From assembly GCF_009725995.1 (NCBI RefSeq), contig NZ_RCNS01000001.1:1505195-1569194 (forward strand): a DNA stretch of 64,000 nt, given 5' to 3'. A program made the translations under genes and the position numbers. Origin of the DNA: Zobellia laminariae (lineage in GTDB: Bacteria > Bacteroidota > Bacteroidia > Flavobacteriales > Flavobacteriaceae). The notes beneath the pieces are model-generated. The model was not told the DNA's origin. It searched no databases and saw nothing but the letters and a program-made list of their open reading frames with translations. This document shows positions 16,154-26,673 of this stretch, in pieces (positions within the stretch are counted from its first letter, which is position 1; each line of letters opens with the position of its first letter).

Positions 16154-16226
16154 CCATAGCATAAGTAGGTTAAGTTTATGGTAAGATTTGGGACGAAAAG
16201 GGTGGAGTTTACTCCGCCCTTTTCTA
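16154..16226 (+). ncRNA. Tandem small RNA, copy 5 of 5 (diverged)
   Basis: Core 16154-16192 has two changes from the other copies: C to T at core position 24 (GTTTATGG) and loss of the last G of GGGG (GGGACG). The first change turns an A·C mismatch in the possible CCATA/ATGG hairpin into an A-T pair. The terminator (16196-16223) has the stem AAAAGGGTGGAGT / ACTCCGCCCTTTT with one G·T wobble. It is 195 bases from copy 4, the shortest spacing, and has the weakest promoter. It may be the oldest or a decaying copy. Confidence 0.7.
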
Positions 16227-16238
16227 TTTTTAAAAGAC

Positions 16239-16277
16239 AAAAAAACCCATCCTGAAGCAAATCAGGATGGGTTTTTT
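16239..16277. terminator. Bidirectional terminator between the RNA array and sodA
   Basis: A 16-bp class stem: AAAAAACCCATCCTGA (16240-16255) and TCAGGATGGGTTTTTT (16262-16277), loop AGCAAA. It has an A-run on the left and a T-run on the right, so it can end transcripts from both the array and the convergent superoxide dismutase gene. Confidence 0.9.
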
Positions 16278-16314
16278 AATTCTTCTTTTTTTAAAGAGAA
16301 CGCTTACTCTGCTC

Positions 16315-16923
16315 TTATTTGTTGGCAGCGTATAGTTCAGCTACTTTATCCCAATTAATAACATTGAAAAAAGCATTGATGTAATCTGGTCTCTTATTTT
16401 GATAGTTTAGGTAGTACGCATGTTCCCAAACATCAAGACCTAAAATTGGAAAACCGCTACAACCGGTTTCCGGCATTAATGGGTTGTCTTGGTTAGGTGT
16501 AGAACATATTTCTAATTTACCACCTTTGTGTACACAAAGCCAAGCCCAGCCAGAACCAAAACGAGTACCTGCAGCACCGCTAAATTTTTCTTTAAAGCCT
16601 TCAAAAGAACCAAAAGCGCTGTCTATGGCAGAAGCAAGTTCGCCAGATGGGTTTCCACCTCCATTAGGAGACATTACTTCCCAGAAAAGAGAATGGTTGT
16701 AAAAACCACCGCCATTGTTTCTAACGGCACTGTTAGACATGTCTAAGTTCTCTAAGATATCTTCTATTGATTTGCCTTCTAACGGAGTACCTGCAATAGC
16801 ACCATTTAATTTGGTTGTATAACCATTATGGTGTTTGGTATGGTGGATCTCCATTGTTCTAGCGTCAATATGTGGTTCCAATGCATCATATGCATATGGT
16901 AATTTTGGAAGTTCAAAAGCCAT
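16315..16923 (-). CDS. sodA: Iron/manganese superoxide dismutase
   Basis: 202 residues, normal length. Converts superoxide to peroxide and oxygen. Metal ligands are seen at His27 ([12 protein letters not shown]), in the [11 protein letters not shown]is, and in the [11 protein letters not shown]sp and His. [13 protein letters not shown] and NQDNPLM are family signatures. There is no signal peptide, so it is cytoplasmic. Whether iron or manganese is used cannot be settled by eye; sodA is used here only as the usual label. It is convergent with the small RNA array, with a strong bidirectional terminator between. Confidence 0.95.
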   Translation of the reverse strand: MAFELPKLPYAYDALEPHIDARTMEIHHTKHHNGYTTKLNGAIAGTPLEGKSIEDILENLDMSNSAVRNNGGGFYNHSLFWEVMSPNGGGNPSGELASAIDSAFGSFEGFKEKFSGAAGTRFGSGWAWLCVHKGGKLEICSTPNQDNPLMPETGCSGFPILGLDVWEHAYYLNYQNKRPDYINAFFNVINWDKVAELYAANK

Positions 16924-17042
16924 GTTATATATGTTTTTAGTTTAAAATTTAACGAATTCAAATTTACATTTTTTAACATACAAATTCACTATATAATTTG
17001 TTAAGAACCTTTTTAGAATTAGTATTTTGCGTAAAAAAGCAC

Positions 17043-20000
17043 TTGCAACACAGCACTTTTAAAATATATAACGCTTCCGCGGGCTCAGGAAAAACGCATA
17101 CCTTAACTAAGGAGTACCTTAAAATCGTTCTTTCTACGGGTAATCGTTTCAGTAAAATCTTGGCGATTACGTTTACGAATAAAGCCGTGAACGAAATGAA
17201 ACACCGAATATTAGACAGTTTGTTCAAATTTGGTAAAGTAGCCAGTGAAACTGAAGCGCCTCCTCTTTTTTTAGATTTGATGAAAGAGTTGGGTGTTGAT
17301 GCAGATACGCTACGTAAACGTTCCAAACAAACGCTAAAAGAGATTCTGCACAACTATGCTTTTTTTGATATTTCTACTATAGATAAGTTTACGCATAGGC
17401 TAATTAGAACCTTTGCAAAAGACTTGAAACTACCACAAAATTTTGAGGTTGTTTTAGATACAGATTTATTGTTGGACGAGGCAGTGGCCAAATTGGTTCA
17501 TAGGGCCGGAACGGATAAGCAGCTGACAAAGGTTTTACTTGAGTTTGCCCTAGAAAAGATAGATGATGATAAAAGCTGGGATATTGCTTATGATCTTGGG
17601 AACATTGGCAAGTTGCTTTTTAGGGAAAACCATGCGGAGCACCTACAAAACCTAAAAGACAAGGATATTAAAGATTTTGTAGAGTTGAAAAAAACTTTGC
17701 GTTCACGTATAAAGGCCGCTCAGGAAAGCCTTGTGGGTTTTGCTTCTCTAGCGTTGCAGTTAATGCATGAAAACGGCTTAGAGTACAAGGATTTTAAGGG
17801 AGCATATTTTCCAAAGTTTATGGACAAGATTGCTGCTGGGGATTTGACAATGGATTTTAATGCGGCTTGGAAACAAAATTTTGCTGATGCTGTTTTGTAC
17901 AACAAGTCTACTACAGACGCTACTAAAGCCACATTAGATGATTTGCATCCTCAATTTTCAGAAATTTTCAACAAGATAAAGCACACTTTTTATGAGCTTT
18001 CCTTTTTGAAAAATGCCTATTCCAATTTGGTACCCTTAACGGTTTTGAATGCTATACAAAAGGAAGTCAAAAATTTGCAGAATGAGCGTGACCAACTTTC
18101 TATTGCAGAATTCAATACTATTATATCAAAAGAAATAAAAAATCAGCCAGCGCCATTTATCTATGAACGTTTGGGCGAAAAATATCGCCATTATTTTGTT
18201 GACGAATTTCAAGATACATCAACATTACAATGGAATAACCTTATTCCTCTTATTGGTCATGCCTTAGAAGGTGAGGATTTGCAGGGTAACAAAGGCTCAT
18301 TGTTTTTGGTGGGAGATGCTAAACAGGCAATATACCGCTGGCGTGGTGGCCGTGCCGAACAATTTTTGGATTTAGTGAATAAGACGGCGAGTCCTTTTGC
18401 AATACCTGCCCAAACGGAATCTCTACCAACAAACTGGCGGAGTTATGATGAGGTTATTAAGTTTAATAACGACTTTTTTACGGCTACCAGTCCTTTTTTG
18501 AACAACAGCATGTACAATACCATGTTTGTAGATGGAAATCAGCAAGGCTATAATTCTAAAAAAGGAGGAACGGTACAGCTTAATTTTATTGATAAGGACG
18601 AGGATAAAACTAAGGATGAGCAGTATTCCGAAGAGGTATTGAACACCATAGCAGCTGTAATTGAAAAAAAATACGGATATGAAGACATTTGTATTCTAGT
18701 AAGGGGTAATCGGCAAGGCGTATTATTAGCAGATTTTCTTACGCAACAGCAAATTCCAACTATTTCGTCTGAAAGCCTACTGCTAAATAGCAGTGAAAAA
18801 GTACGTTTTCTGGCTGACCTTATAGCGTACATTGGTAATCCCAGTAATCTGGAGATAGCCTATAATCTACTGGCCTTTCTTTCAAAAAACGGGAAGAACA
18901 GACATCAATATATCTATGAAAACCTAAAAAACTTAGAATACCTTCTATTAAGTGAATATAGTCTTGATGTTAATGAACTAAAACAACTCTCAGTTTATGA
19001 TGGCTTGGAGCGTGCTATACGCCAATGTAATTTGGTGGAAGGTTCAGATGCTTATATTACCTTTTTTATGGATTTTGTTCTTGAAACCGAACAAAAGGAA
19101 GGCACTGGTGTCCAGGCCTTTTTAAACCTTTGGGAAAAGAAGAAAGAGAAACTTAGTATTTCGGCACCGGATAATATTGATGCGGTACGGATTATGACCG
19201 TTCATAAATCTAAAGGGTTGGAATTTCCAATAGTTATATTTCCATTCGCCAATGAGCATATTTACAAGCGGATGGATAAAAAAATATGGCTTCCTCTTAA
19301 TGCCGATGCTTTTGACGGGTTTGAAGAAATTCTTATAACTGAGAAAAAAGAAGTTGAGAATTACGGTGAAGAAGCTGCACAAATCTATTCTGAGGAAGAA
19401 CATAAAATGGAGCTTGATGCCCTCAACCTATTATATGTGGCATTAACACGGGCGGAGAAAGCACTTTATGTCATTTCAGAAAAAGATTTGGCAAGAGGAG
19501 AACACAAAACTGATTATTATTCGGGCTTGTTTATTGATTACCTAAAAGGCAAGAACCTATGGTCCGATGAGGAATTGGTTTATTGCTTTGGTGATTTAGA
19601 GGAGGCTCCGGTCATTCATGAAACTAAGGAGCAACAGAAAATAGATTACAGTTATACTCATAAGGACAGGTCTAGGTTTAAAATATTGACACGTTCCGGA
19701 ATGCTTTGGGATACGGATCGGGAGGCTGCGCTTTCAAAAGGTAATCTTATACATTATATATTAGGTTTTATAGAAACGGAAGCTGATATTGAACCTGCGC
19801 TACAGAAAGCGGTACAGCAGGGGGAAATAGAAAGCCAAGAAGTAGATGAGGTTAGGAGCAAGCTACAACGTGTGGTAGAACATCCTGAACTTAATACCTA
19901 CTATAAGGAAGGAAGTCTAATAAAGAATGAAAAAGATATTATTACTGCTGCCGGCAAAATGTTACGGCCAGATAGAATAGTATTTAAAGAAAAGCGCGCA

Positions 20001-20150
20001 ACACTTATAGATTATAAAACGGGTAAATCAAACCCTAAATATAAAGAACAGCTATATTCCTATGCCGATGCCTTAGCAGATATGGGATATGTTGTAGAGA
20101 ATAAAATTATTGTTTACATAAACGAAAAAGTAACACCAGAATTCATATAA
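17043..20150 (+). CDS. UvrD/RecB-like helicase-nuclease (AddA-like)
   Basis: About 1035 residues. A superfamily 1 DNA helicase fused to a nuclease, the AddA/RecB side of a double-strand-break repair complex. Walker A is ASAGSGKT at residues 11-18; also [34 protein letters not shown] (Walker B), [29 protein letters not shown] and [17 protein letters not shown]. The C-terminal PD-(D/E)XK nuclease shows [10 protein letters not shown]. No ATG is near: the TTG at 17043 gives [18 protein letters not shown], which fits the family start; an in-frame TTG at 16998 would add 15 residues. kbl follows after 4 bases. The partner nuclease is at 22881. Confidence 0.9.
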   Translation: MQHSTFKIYNASAGSGKTHTLTKEYLKIVLSTGNRFSKILAITFTNKAVNEMKHRILDSLFKFGKVASETEAPPLFLDLMKELGVDADTLRKRSKQTLKEILHNYAFFDISTIDKFTHRLIRTFAKDLKLPQNFEVVLDTDLLLDEAVAKLVHRAGTDKQLTKVLLEFALEKIDDDKSWDIAYDLGNIGKLLFRENHAEHLQNLKDKDIKDFVELKKTLRSRIKAAQESLVGFASLALQLMHENGLEYKDFKGAYFPKFMDKIAAGDLTMDFNAAWKQNFADAVLYNKSTTDATKATLDDLHPQFSEIFNKIKHTFYELSFLKNAYSNLVPLTVLNAIQKEVKNLQNERDQLSIAEFNTIISKEIKNQPAPFIYERLGEKYRHYFVDEFQDTSTLQWNNLIPLIGHALEGEDLQGNKGSLFLVGDAKQAIYRWRGGRAEQFLDLVNKTASPFAIPAQTESLPTNWRSYDEVIKFNNDFFTATSPFLNNSMYNTMFVDGNQQGYNSKKGGTVQLNFIDKDEDKTKDEQYSEEVLNTIAAVIEKKYGYEDICILVRGNRQGVLLADFLTQQQIPTISSESLLLNSSEKVRFLADLIAYIGNPSNLEIAYNLLAFLSKNGKNRHQYIYENLKNLEYLLLSEYSLDVNELKQLSVYDGLERAIRQCNLVEGSDAYITFFMDFVLETEQKEGTGVQAFLNLWEKKKEKLSISAPDNIDAVRIMTVHKSKGLEFPIVIFPFANEHIYKRMDKKIWLPLNADAFDGFEEILITEKKEVENYGEEAAQIYSEEEHKMELDALNLLYVALTRAEKALYVISEKDLARGEHKTDYYSGLFIDYLKGKNLWSDEELVYCFGDLEEAPVIHETKEQQKIDYSYTHKDRSRFKILTRSGMLWDTDREAALSKGNLIHYILGFIETEADIEPALQKAVQQGEIESQEVDEVRSKLQRVVEHPELNTYYKEGSLIKNEKDIITAAGKMLRPDRIVFKEKRATLIDYKTGKSNPKYKEQLYSYADALADMGYVVENKIIVYINEKVTPEFI

Positions 20151-20154
20151 CAAG

Positions 20155-21348
20155 ATGTACGGAAAAATAAAAGAACACCTAGAAAAAGAGCTTACCGGTA
20201 TTAAGGAAGACGGCCTCTATAAAAGTGAAAGGATAATAACAACACCTCAAGGTGCTGTCATTAAAATTTCTACGGGAGAAGAGGTTATCAACTTTTGTGC
20301 GAATAACTATTTGGGTCTTTCATCTCACCCAGAAGTAATACAAGCAGCAAAAGATACATTGGACAGTCATGGTTTTGGTATGTCTTCAGTACGCTTTATT
20401 TGCGGCACTCAAGATATCCATAAGGAACTGGAAAAGAAAATAGCAGATTTCTATGGTACAGAAGATACCATATTATATGCAGCAGCCTTTGATGCCAATG
20501 GCGGAGTGTTTGAGCCATTACTATCTGCAGAAGATGCAATTATTTCAGATTCACTTAATCACGCCTCAATAATAGATGGGGTTAGATTATGTAAGGCGAA
20601 GCGCTACCGTTATGCGAATAGCGATATGCAGGATCTTGAAAAGCAATTGATACAAGCCAACGAAGATCAAGCACGATTTAAAATAATAGTAACTGACGGT
20701 GTGTTCTCTATGGATGGCCTTGTGGCTCCTTTAGATAAAATTTGCGATTTGGCAGATAAGTATGATGCCATGGTCATGATAGATGAATGTCATGCTACAG
20801 GCTTTATAGGGCCAACAGGTAAGGGTACGTTAGAAGAAAAAGACGTTATGGGCCGTATAGATATCATTACGGGAACCTTAGGTAAGGCACTTGGTGGCGC
20901 CATGGGTGGTTATACTACCGGTAAAAAAGAGATCATTGAAATTTTACGCCAACGTTCAAGGCCGTATTTATTCTCTAACTCTTTGGCCCCTGCTATCGTG
21001 GGAGCATCTATTAAGGTGTTTGAACTTTTAGAAAATGATACTTCATTGCGTGATAAGGTTCAAGAAAATGCAGCCTATTTTAAGGCAGGAATGAAGCAAG
21101 CAGGCTTTGATATTATAGATGGTGAATCGGCTATTGTGCCCGTAATGCTATATGACGCTAAATTGGCGCAACAAATGGCTAGTCGTTTGTTGGAAAAAGG
21201 AATTTATGTAATAGGATTTTTCTTCCCAGTGGTGCCAAAAGGCAAGGCAAGAATACGTGTTCAGCTGTCTGCTGCCCATGATATCAAGCACTTAGACCTC
21301 GCAATAGAGGCTTTTATTGCCGTTGGAAAGGAGTTAAAAATCGTTTAA
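20155..21348 (+). CDS. kbl: Glycine C-acetyltransferase (2-amino-3-ketobutyrate CoA ligase)
   Basis: 397 residues. A PLP enzyme that splits 2-amino-3-oxobutyrate with CoA into glycine and acetyl-CoA in threonine breakdown. The PLP lysine is Lys244 in [15 protein letters not shown]; Asp210 and His213 in MIDECHATG contact the cofactor. [16 protein letters not shown] near the start is typical. Close relatives (BioF, SPT, ALAS) share the fold, but length and motif spacing fit Kbl. It starts 4 bases after the helicase stop, so they share a transcript although their roles are unrelated. Confidence 0.93.
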   Translation: MYGKIKEHLEKELTGIKEDGLYKSERIITTPQGAVIKISTGEEVINFCANNYLGLSSHPEVIQAAKDTLDSHGFGMSSVRFICGTQDIHKELEKKIADFYGTEDTILYAAAFDANGGVFEPLLSAEDAIISDSLNHASIIDGVRLCKAKRYRYANSDMQDLEKQLIQANEDQARFKIIVTDGVFSMDGLVAPLDKICDLADKYDAMVMIDECHATGFIGPTGKGTLEEKDVMGRIDIITGTLGKALGGAMGGYTTGKKEIIEILRQRSRPYLFSNSLAPAIVGASIKVFELLENDTSLRDKVQENAAYFKAGMKQAGFDIIDGESAIVPVMLYDAKLAQQMASRLLEKGIYVIGFFFPVVPKGKARIRVQLSAAHDIKHLDLAIEAFIAVGKELKIV

Positions 21349-21394
21349 CTGCATGATTTACGGTATTAAATGCGTTAAAAAAATAAGAAATTGA

Positions 21395-21426
21395 TTTTGT
21401 TAATAATATTTAACAACTTACATTTG
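21395..21426 (+). promoter_or_regulatory. Promoter of the OmpA-like gene
   Basis: TTTTG (21395-21399) and TACATTTG (21419-21426), spaced by exactly 19 bases, give a near-consensus Bacteroidota promoter, as expected for an abundant outer membrane protein. The start codon is 35 bases further on. Confidence 0.8.
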
Positions 21427-21460
21427 CAGCTAATAAACACTTAAACTTAAAAATTAATAC

Positions 21461-22819
21461 ATGAAACATCTTAGCAAATTATTCGTTGTTGCTGTCCTTA
21501 TTGTAGGCATCAACAACATGCAAGCGCAAGACGAGAATAATCCATGGCAAGTACAATTCGGAGTTAATGCCATAGATGTGTACCCGACTAGCGATGACAA
21601 TTTCCCGACACAGACTAGTTCTTTCGGTAATGAGCTTTTCAACGCTACGGATCACTGGAACATTCTTCCTTCTATTTCCTATGTTGGTGTATCTAGATCT
21701 GTAGGTGACGGTATTTCCGTTGGTGTAAGAGGATCTTTAAACAAAATCAGCAAATTAGGTGATATTGGTGTAGATGATCTTTCTCATTACGCTTTAGATG
21801 GTACAATTAAATATAACTTCCTTAAGGAAAAAGTTGTAGATCCATTCGTTGAAGTAGGTGGTGGTTACACTTGGGTTGATGAAATTGGTGCTGGTACTGT
21901 TAATGGTGGTGTTGGTGTAAACTTCTGGTTTACTGAAAACATTGGTCTTACTGTACAGACTACTTACAAGCACGCTTTTGAAGATTACGGTCGTAAGCAC
22001 TGGCAACATTTAGCAGGTATCTCTGTTAAGTTTGGTGGTACTGATACTGACGGTGATGGTGTATATGACAAAGATGATGCTTGTCCAGAAGTTGCTGGTC
22101 TTGAAGCTTTCAACGGTTGTCCTGATGCTGATGGCGACGGAATCGAAGATAGCAAAGATGCTTGTCCTAACGAAGCTGGTTCTAAAGAAATGAACGGTTG
22201 TCCTGATGCTGATGGCGACGGAGTTGCTGATAAAGATGACAAATGTCCTAACGAAGCTGGATTGGCTAACCTAGCAGGTTGTCCTGATGCTGATGGTGAC
22301 GGTGTTGCTGATGGTGACGATGAGTGTCCTAACGAAGCAGGTCCTGCTGAGAACAAAGGTTGTCCTTGGGCTGATTCTGACGGCGACGGTGTATTAGACA
22401 AAGATGATAAATGTCCTGAGGTTGCAGGTACAGTAGCTAACGCTGGTTGTCCTGAAGTAACTGAAGAAGTACAGAAGCAATTGAATGACTACGCTAGAAC
22501 TATCTTGTTTGACACAGGTAAGTCTTCTATCAAAGCTGAGTCTACTTCTGTAATGGTTGACATCATCACTATCTTAAAAGAATATCCTAATGCTAAATTT
22601 ACAGTAGAAGGTCACACTGATAGCGTTGGTAGCCAGAAATTGAACCAAAGCCTTTCTGAGTCAAGAGCACTTTCTGTAAAAGAGTTCTTAGTAGAAAAAG
22701 GTATTGAAGAATTCAGATTGTCTGCTATCGGTTACGGTGAAGACAAGCCTATCGCTTCTAACAACACAAGAAGTGGAAGAAAAGAAAACAGAAGAGTTGA
22801 GATTAACTTAGTAAAGTAA
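21461..22819 (+). CDS. OmpA-family outer membrane protein with thrombospondin type 3 repeats
   Basis: 452 residues. A signal peptide (1-22, ending MQAQ) leads into an eight-strand beta-barrel (about 25-185), then five calcium-binding thrombospondin type 3 repeats (about 187-335, of the kind [15 protein letters not shown], with the Asp-rich motif repeated), and a C-terminal OmpA peptidoglycan-binding domain (about 345-452) with [20 protein letters not shown] and NRRVEI. It anchors the outer membrane to the cell wall. The repeats are similar at DNA level, which allows slippage. Strong promoter before and terminator after: a single highly expressed gene. Confidence 0.93.
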   Translation: MKHLSKLFVVAVLIVGINNMQAQDENNPWQVQFGVNAIDVYPTSDDNFPTQTSSFGNELFNATDHWNILPSISYVGVSRSVGDGISVGVRGSLNKISKLGDIGVDDLSHYALDGTIKYNFLKEKVVDPFVEVGGGYTWVDEIGAGTVNGGVGVNFWFTENIGLTVQTTYKHAFEDYGRKHWQHLAGISVKFGGTDTDGDGVYDKDDACPEVAGLEAFNGCPDADGDGIEDSKDACPNEAGSKEMNGCPDADGDGVADKDDKCPNEAGLANLAGCPDADGDGVADGDDECPNEAGPAENKGCPWADSDGDGVLDKDDKCPEVAGTVANAGCPEVTEEVQKQLNDYARTILFDTGKSSIKAESTSVMVDIITILKEYPNAKFTVEGHTDSVGSQKLNQSLSESRALSVKEFLVEKGIEEFRLSAIGYGEDKPIASNNTRSGRKENRRVEINLVK

Positions 22820-22839
22820 TTCTCTAACTAAATAAGTTT

Positions 22840-22870
22840 AAAAGCCCTGACATTTGTCAGGGCTTTTTTT
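22840..22870 (+). terminator. Intrinsic terminator after the OmpA-like gene
   Basis: AAAAGCCCTGACA (from 22840) pairs with TGTCAGGGCTTTT and is followed by more T. It lies 20 bases past the stop and 11 bases before the next start codon. Confidence 0.85.
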
Positions 22871-22880
22871 ATTTTTGACT

Positions 22881-25637
22881 ATGCAGAGTTTTCTAGAAGA
22901 AGTAGTCAAAGAAGTATGGGAAAAATACAGTTCGCACGAACATATAGTTTTTGTGCTTCCAAGTAAGCGGGCCGGTACTTTCCTTAAAAATGCCATTGCA
23001 AAATCTGCGGATAGTACTTTTTTTGCTCCTGAGATATATAGTATTGAAACCTTTATTGAACAGATTTCAGGTTTATCCTACGCTAGTAATACTCAGCAGC
23101 TTTTTATTCTCTACAACACTTACCTTAAAGAAACTTCACAAGAGAAGGACAGCTTTTATAGTTTTTCTAATTGGGCACAAACCCTTTTACAAGACTTCAA
23201 TGAAATTGACCGTTACCTGGTTGATGCCAAAAAACTGTTTTCTAATTTAGCTGCAATACAGGAATTAACCCATTGGTCCCTACAGAAGGAAAAGACCAAA
23301 ATGATGGAGGACTACCTTCGTTTTTGGAATAATCTGGAATCTTTATATGGTAATTTCAATACTGCGTTATTAAGTGTAGGTCTAGGGCATCAAGGTTTGG
23401 TGTACCGTAAAGCTCATTCTGAGTTGGAAACTTACTTAGAAAAGAACCCAAATAAGTTTTTTGTATTTATAGGGTTCAATGCCCTGAATACCGCAGAAAC
23501 AAAAATAATACAACATATTCTTGATCATGCTAATTCTGATATTTATTGGGATATAGATTCTTACTTTTTAGAGGATAAGGTTCATGACGCGGGTTTCTTT
23601 TTAAGACAACATCTTAATACATGGCCGTATCTTAAGGAGAATGCACTTAAAGGTGTGAGTTCATACTATCTAGGAGATAAAAAAATTAACGTTGTTGGAG
23701 TGCCTAAAAACGTCTCTCAAGCAAAGTATACTGCACATTTATTGGAGAGTATTCATGGCGAAAAGGCTTCTGATTTAAAACGAACCGCCGTTGTATTGGG
23801 GGATGAATCTCTTTTAAATCCTATTTTAAATTCTATACCGGAATGTATTGAAAGGGTAAACGTTACCATGGGTTACCCTTTAAATAAGATTCCATTAGCC
23901 AGTTTGTTTGACCAGTTTTTAAATCTTTATATCAATAGAAACGAGCAAGGTTGGTTCTATCAGAACATATTATCCTTTTTAGCACACCCTTATGTGCATA
24001 TACTTTTGGGCCATGAAGACGAAGGTCACAAGGCAGAGTCTATTGAAGAAGTCATAAAAAATAAGAATTGGGTATATATTGGTACAGAGCAAATTAAACA
24101 AGTGGAAAAGTATGGTACCATCGCTTCCACACTGCTATTTCATGAAAAGACTCCTACGCCAAAAGAAATTTTGGAACATTGCTTGCGTATAATCACAGCA
24201 CTAAAAGATAAGCTGCACGATACAAAGGATGCACTGTCTTTAGAATACCTCTATAGATATTTTAACCTGTTCAATCAATTGTCTGATTTGGTTGAGAAGT
24301 ATGATTTTATAACCGACCTTAAATCGTTATTAAGCCTTTACCGAGAACTATTATCTTCTGAAACACTAGATTTCCAAGGAGAGCCATTAGAAGGGTTACA
24401 GGTAATGGGGATGCTGGAGAGTCGTAACCTAGACTTTGAAACGGTTATTATTACTTCTGTGAACGAAGGTATACTTCCTTCAGGTAAGTCTAATAATTCT
24501 TTTATTCCATTCGATTTAAAAGTGCAATTAGGACTTCCAACTTTTAAAGAAAAGGATGCTGTTTATACCTATCACTTTTACAGGTTGTTGCAGCGTGCTA
24601 AAAACATATATATCCTTTACAACACAGAACCAGATGTATTAGAAGGAGGGGAGCGTAGTAGACTTATTAACCAATTGCTCACGGATGATAACAGAAGTTC
24701 TATTATTAATGAGAGTGTAGCATCGCCATCCATATCTCCTAAACAACATGTTTTGGAATCCATTGAGAAAGATAGTAGCTTGCTAGAACTCATTAAGTCA
24801 CATGCGTTAAAAGGGTTTTCGCCTACATCGCTTAGCAACTATGTTAGAAACCCTATTGATTTTTACAAAAGGAATTTACTTGGTATTGATGATGTGCTTG
24901 AGGTTGAGGAAACGATAGCCGCCAATACTTTTGGAACTATTGTTCATGATACTTTAGAAGATTTATATACTCCTTTTATTGGAAGTATTTTGACTGAAGA
25001 AAAACTGGTAGATGCCAAAACGAAAGTGGCAGAACTAGTAAAAAAACATTTTGCTAAGACCTATTTAGATGGTGATATCTCCAGAGGAAAAAATCTAATT
25101 GCCTTCAATGTAGTTTTGCGGTACATAGAGAACTTCATTAATTTAGAAATAGAAGATGTCAAAAAGCATCAAATAAAAATAGTAGGCTTAGAAGCTAATC
25201 TTAAGATATCGTTAGATATTCCTTCGGTAGACTTTCCAATTAACCTGAAGGGTAAGTTAGATAGGATTGATGAAATAGATGGAACGTTACGGATTATAGA
25301 TTATAAAACGGGAAGAGTTGAACGGAATCAATTAGAAATTGTAGATGGTACGTCCATAACATCAGATTATAAATACAGCAAAGCTTTTCAGCTGCTCTGT
25401 TATGCCACAATGTACGCTTCTGAAAATCCGGAAGTTTTAATGGAAGCAGGTATTATATCCTTTAAAAAGTTGAGTTCTGGTGTAATGAATTTTGCTACAA
25501 AGGATAAGGCGGGCAACGGAGCAAAAAAAGAAACAAAAATAGGGAAAGAAACTCTTTCCCTATTTTATACAGAGCTCACAGCTTTAATTACTGAAATTTG
25601 TAATATTAAAGTTCCGTTCGAGGAGAAGGAAGTATAA
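22881..25637 (+). CDS. PD-(D/E)XK nuclease family protein (AddB-like)
   Basis: 918 residues. The second subunit expected for an AddAB-type recombination helicase-nuclease. The N-terminal part (HIVFVLPSKRAGTFLKNAI) is a degenerate helicase-like domain; LQVMGMLESRNLDFETVIIT matches the AddB core motif. The C-terminal nuclease has SLSNYVRNPIDFYKRN, then LRIIDYKTGRVERNQ with the PD-(D/E)XK core, and FQLLCYATMY. The ATG at 22881 was chosen because upstream in-frame codons fall inside the terminator hairpin. It is separated from its helicase partner by kbl and the OmpA-like gene. Confidence 0.85.
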   Translation: MQSFLEEVVKEVWEKYSSHEHIVFVLPSKRAGTFLKNAIAKSADSTFFAPEIYSIETFIEQISGLSYASNTQQLFILYNTYLKETSQEKDSFYSFSNWAQTLLQDFNEIDRYLVDAKKLFSNLAAIQELTHWSLQKEKTKMMEDYLRFWNNLESLYGNFNTALLSVGLGHQGLVYRKAHSELETYLEKNPNKFFVFIGFNALNTAETKIIQHILDHANSDIYWDIDSYFLEDKVHDAGFFLRQHLNTWPYLKENALKGVSSYYLGDKKINVVGVPKNVSQAKYTAHLLESIHGEKASDLKRTAVVLGDESLLNPILNSIPECIERVNVTMGYPLNKIPLASLFDQFLNLYINRNEQGWFYQNILSFLAHPYVHILLGHEDEGHKAESIEEVIKNKNWVYIGTEQIKQVEKYGTIASTLLFHEKTPTPKEILEHCLRIITALKDKLHDTKDALSLEYLYRYFNLFNQLSDLVEKYDFITDLKSLLSLYRELLSSETLDFQGEPLEGLQVMGMLESRNLDFETVIITSVNEGILPSGKSNNSFIPFDLKVQLGLPTFKEKDAVYTYHFYRLLQRAKNIYILYNTEPDVLEGGERSRLINQLLTDDNRSSIINESVASPSISPKQHVLESIEKDSSLLELIKSHALKGFSPTSLSNYVRNPIDFYKRNLLGIDDVLEVEETIAANTFGTIVHDTLEDLYTPFIGSILTEEKLVDAKTKVAELVKKHFAKTYLDGDISRGKNLIAFNVVLRYIENFINLEIEDVKKHQIKIVGLEANLKISLDIPSVDFPINLKGKLDRIDEIDGTLRIIDYKTGRVERNQLEIVDGTSITSDYKYSKAFQLLCYATMYASENPEVLMEAGIISFKKLSSGVMNFATKDKAGNGAKKETKIGKETLSLFYTELTALITEICNIKVPFEEKEV

Positions 25638-25657
25638 CTCCCAACCCAGTAGGAATT

Positions 25658-26368
25658 CTATTTTTTATCAGGTCTAGTAGGTCGCACCTCAATTTTACTA
25701 GGCAAGGTACGTGGGTTCATTTTCAATAAGTCTATTACAAGTTCGCCAATATCTTCAGGTTGTATTTTCCAAGCATCTTTTTCGTCTGGTTCGTTACCTG
25801 CAAAATGAGAGGAGACAGAACCTGGCATAATTGTAGAAACCTTAATGTCATACTTGCGCAGGTCTAACATGACCGCTTGCGTAAAACCAACTACTCCAAA
25901 TTTAGTAGCATTGTAACCGGCTCCGGATGCGAAAAAGTTTGTTCCTGCCAAACTTGCTAGCGTAATATAATATCCCTTCGACTTTTTTAAAGCTTCAACC
26001 GAGGCTTTTAGCGTATGGAAAACACCACTAAGGTTCGTGTCTATCATTTGGTGCCAAGCATCCTCTGTAAGCTCGTCTACGGGAGCAAAATGACCTACAC
26101 CTGCATTCGCAACGACAACATCTAACTGACCCCATTTGTCCAATATTTTTTGAACGGCAGCCTTTTCGTCGCCATGTTTTGAGACATCGGAAGCCAAAGC
26201 AAGAACTTGGTCTTGGGCATTTAGCTGTTTTGCGGCTTCCTCAACTGTCTTAAGGGTCCTTCCACTTATGGCCACTTTAGCCCCTGCTGCTAATAATTTT
26301 ACAGCAACACCGTACCCTATCCCTTTTGAGCCTCCTGTTATATAAACTACTTTATCATTTAAATTCAT
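25658..26368 (-). CDS. Short-chain dehydrogenase/reductase (SDR)
   Basis: 236 residues. Classical SDR: NAD(P)-binding VYITGGSKGIGYGVAVKL near the start, NAG motif in VVANAGVGHFAP, catalytic Ser in TLASLAG and the Tyr-x3-Lys in GYNATKFGVVGF. A Lys/Arg-rich cofactor loop (ISGRTLKTVEE) suggests NADP. The substrate is unknown; sugar or ketone reduction is common. It diverges from the glucuronate isomerase operon, sharing a 305-base intergenic region. Confidence 0.88.
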   Translation of the reverse strand: MNLNDKVVYITGGSKGIGYGVAVKLLAAGAKVAISGRTLKTVEEAAKQLNAQDQVLALASDVSKHGDEKAAVQKILDKWGQLDVVVANAGVGHFAPVDELTEDAWHQMIDTNLSGVFHTLKASVEALKKSKGYYITLASLAGTNFFASGAGYNATKFGVVGFTQAVMLDLRKYDIKVSTIMPGSVSSHFAGNEPDEKDAWKIQPEDIGELVIDLLKMNPRTLPSKIEVRPTRPDKK

Positions 26369-26496
26369 ATCGTTCTTTTTTATAAAATTAAATCTATAAA
26401 GATTGAAGAAGAAGTCTTGGACGTTATTCTTTTCTTAAATAAGAAGTTGTCCGTTCTAAAAAGGGGGTAAAATCATTCTATCGATACTATTTATGC

Positions 26497-26520
26497 AATT
26501 TTAACAACCAAAATTGTTAA
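26497..26520 (+). promoter_or_regulatory. Overlapping inverted repeats in the uxaC upstream region (candidate operator); rest of the 305-base gap empty
   Basis: Between the SDR gene and uxaC two inverted repeats overlap: CAATTTT (26497-26503) with AAAATTG (26510-26516), and TTAACAA (26501-26507) with TTGTTAA (26514-26520). Either could be a repressor site. A T-rich ATATTTGCATCC follows, close to but not matching the -7 consensus. I see nothing else in 26369-26673. Confidence 0.35.
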
Positions 26521-26673
26521 TATTTGCATCCACTTAGATGCCTGAGTGTTGATTCTATAATTTTTCTTGTCAATACCAGAATAGAAACCTATTTTAGAGG
26601 CTTGAGGTTGTTTAAAATGTAATGTAAAATCGTATTTTAAAGAATAATATAGCCTAAGCAAAAACTATAACAA

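Noticed and set aside
15202..16226. CRISPR array
   Set aside because: The repeats are 40 bases with spacers of 155-220 bases of uneven length, each repeat is followed by a terminator, and no cas gene is near.
21985..22401. Long open frame opposite the OmpA-like repeats
   Set aside because: It is a by-product of the repeated Asp/Gly-rich codons on the real strand; Ser/Pro-rich without start context.
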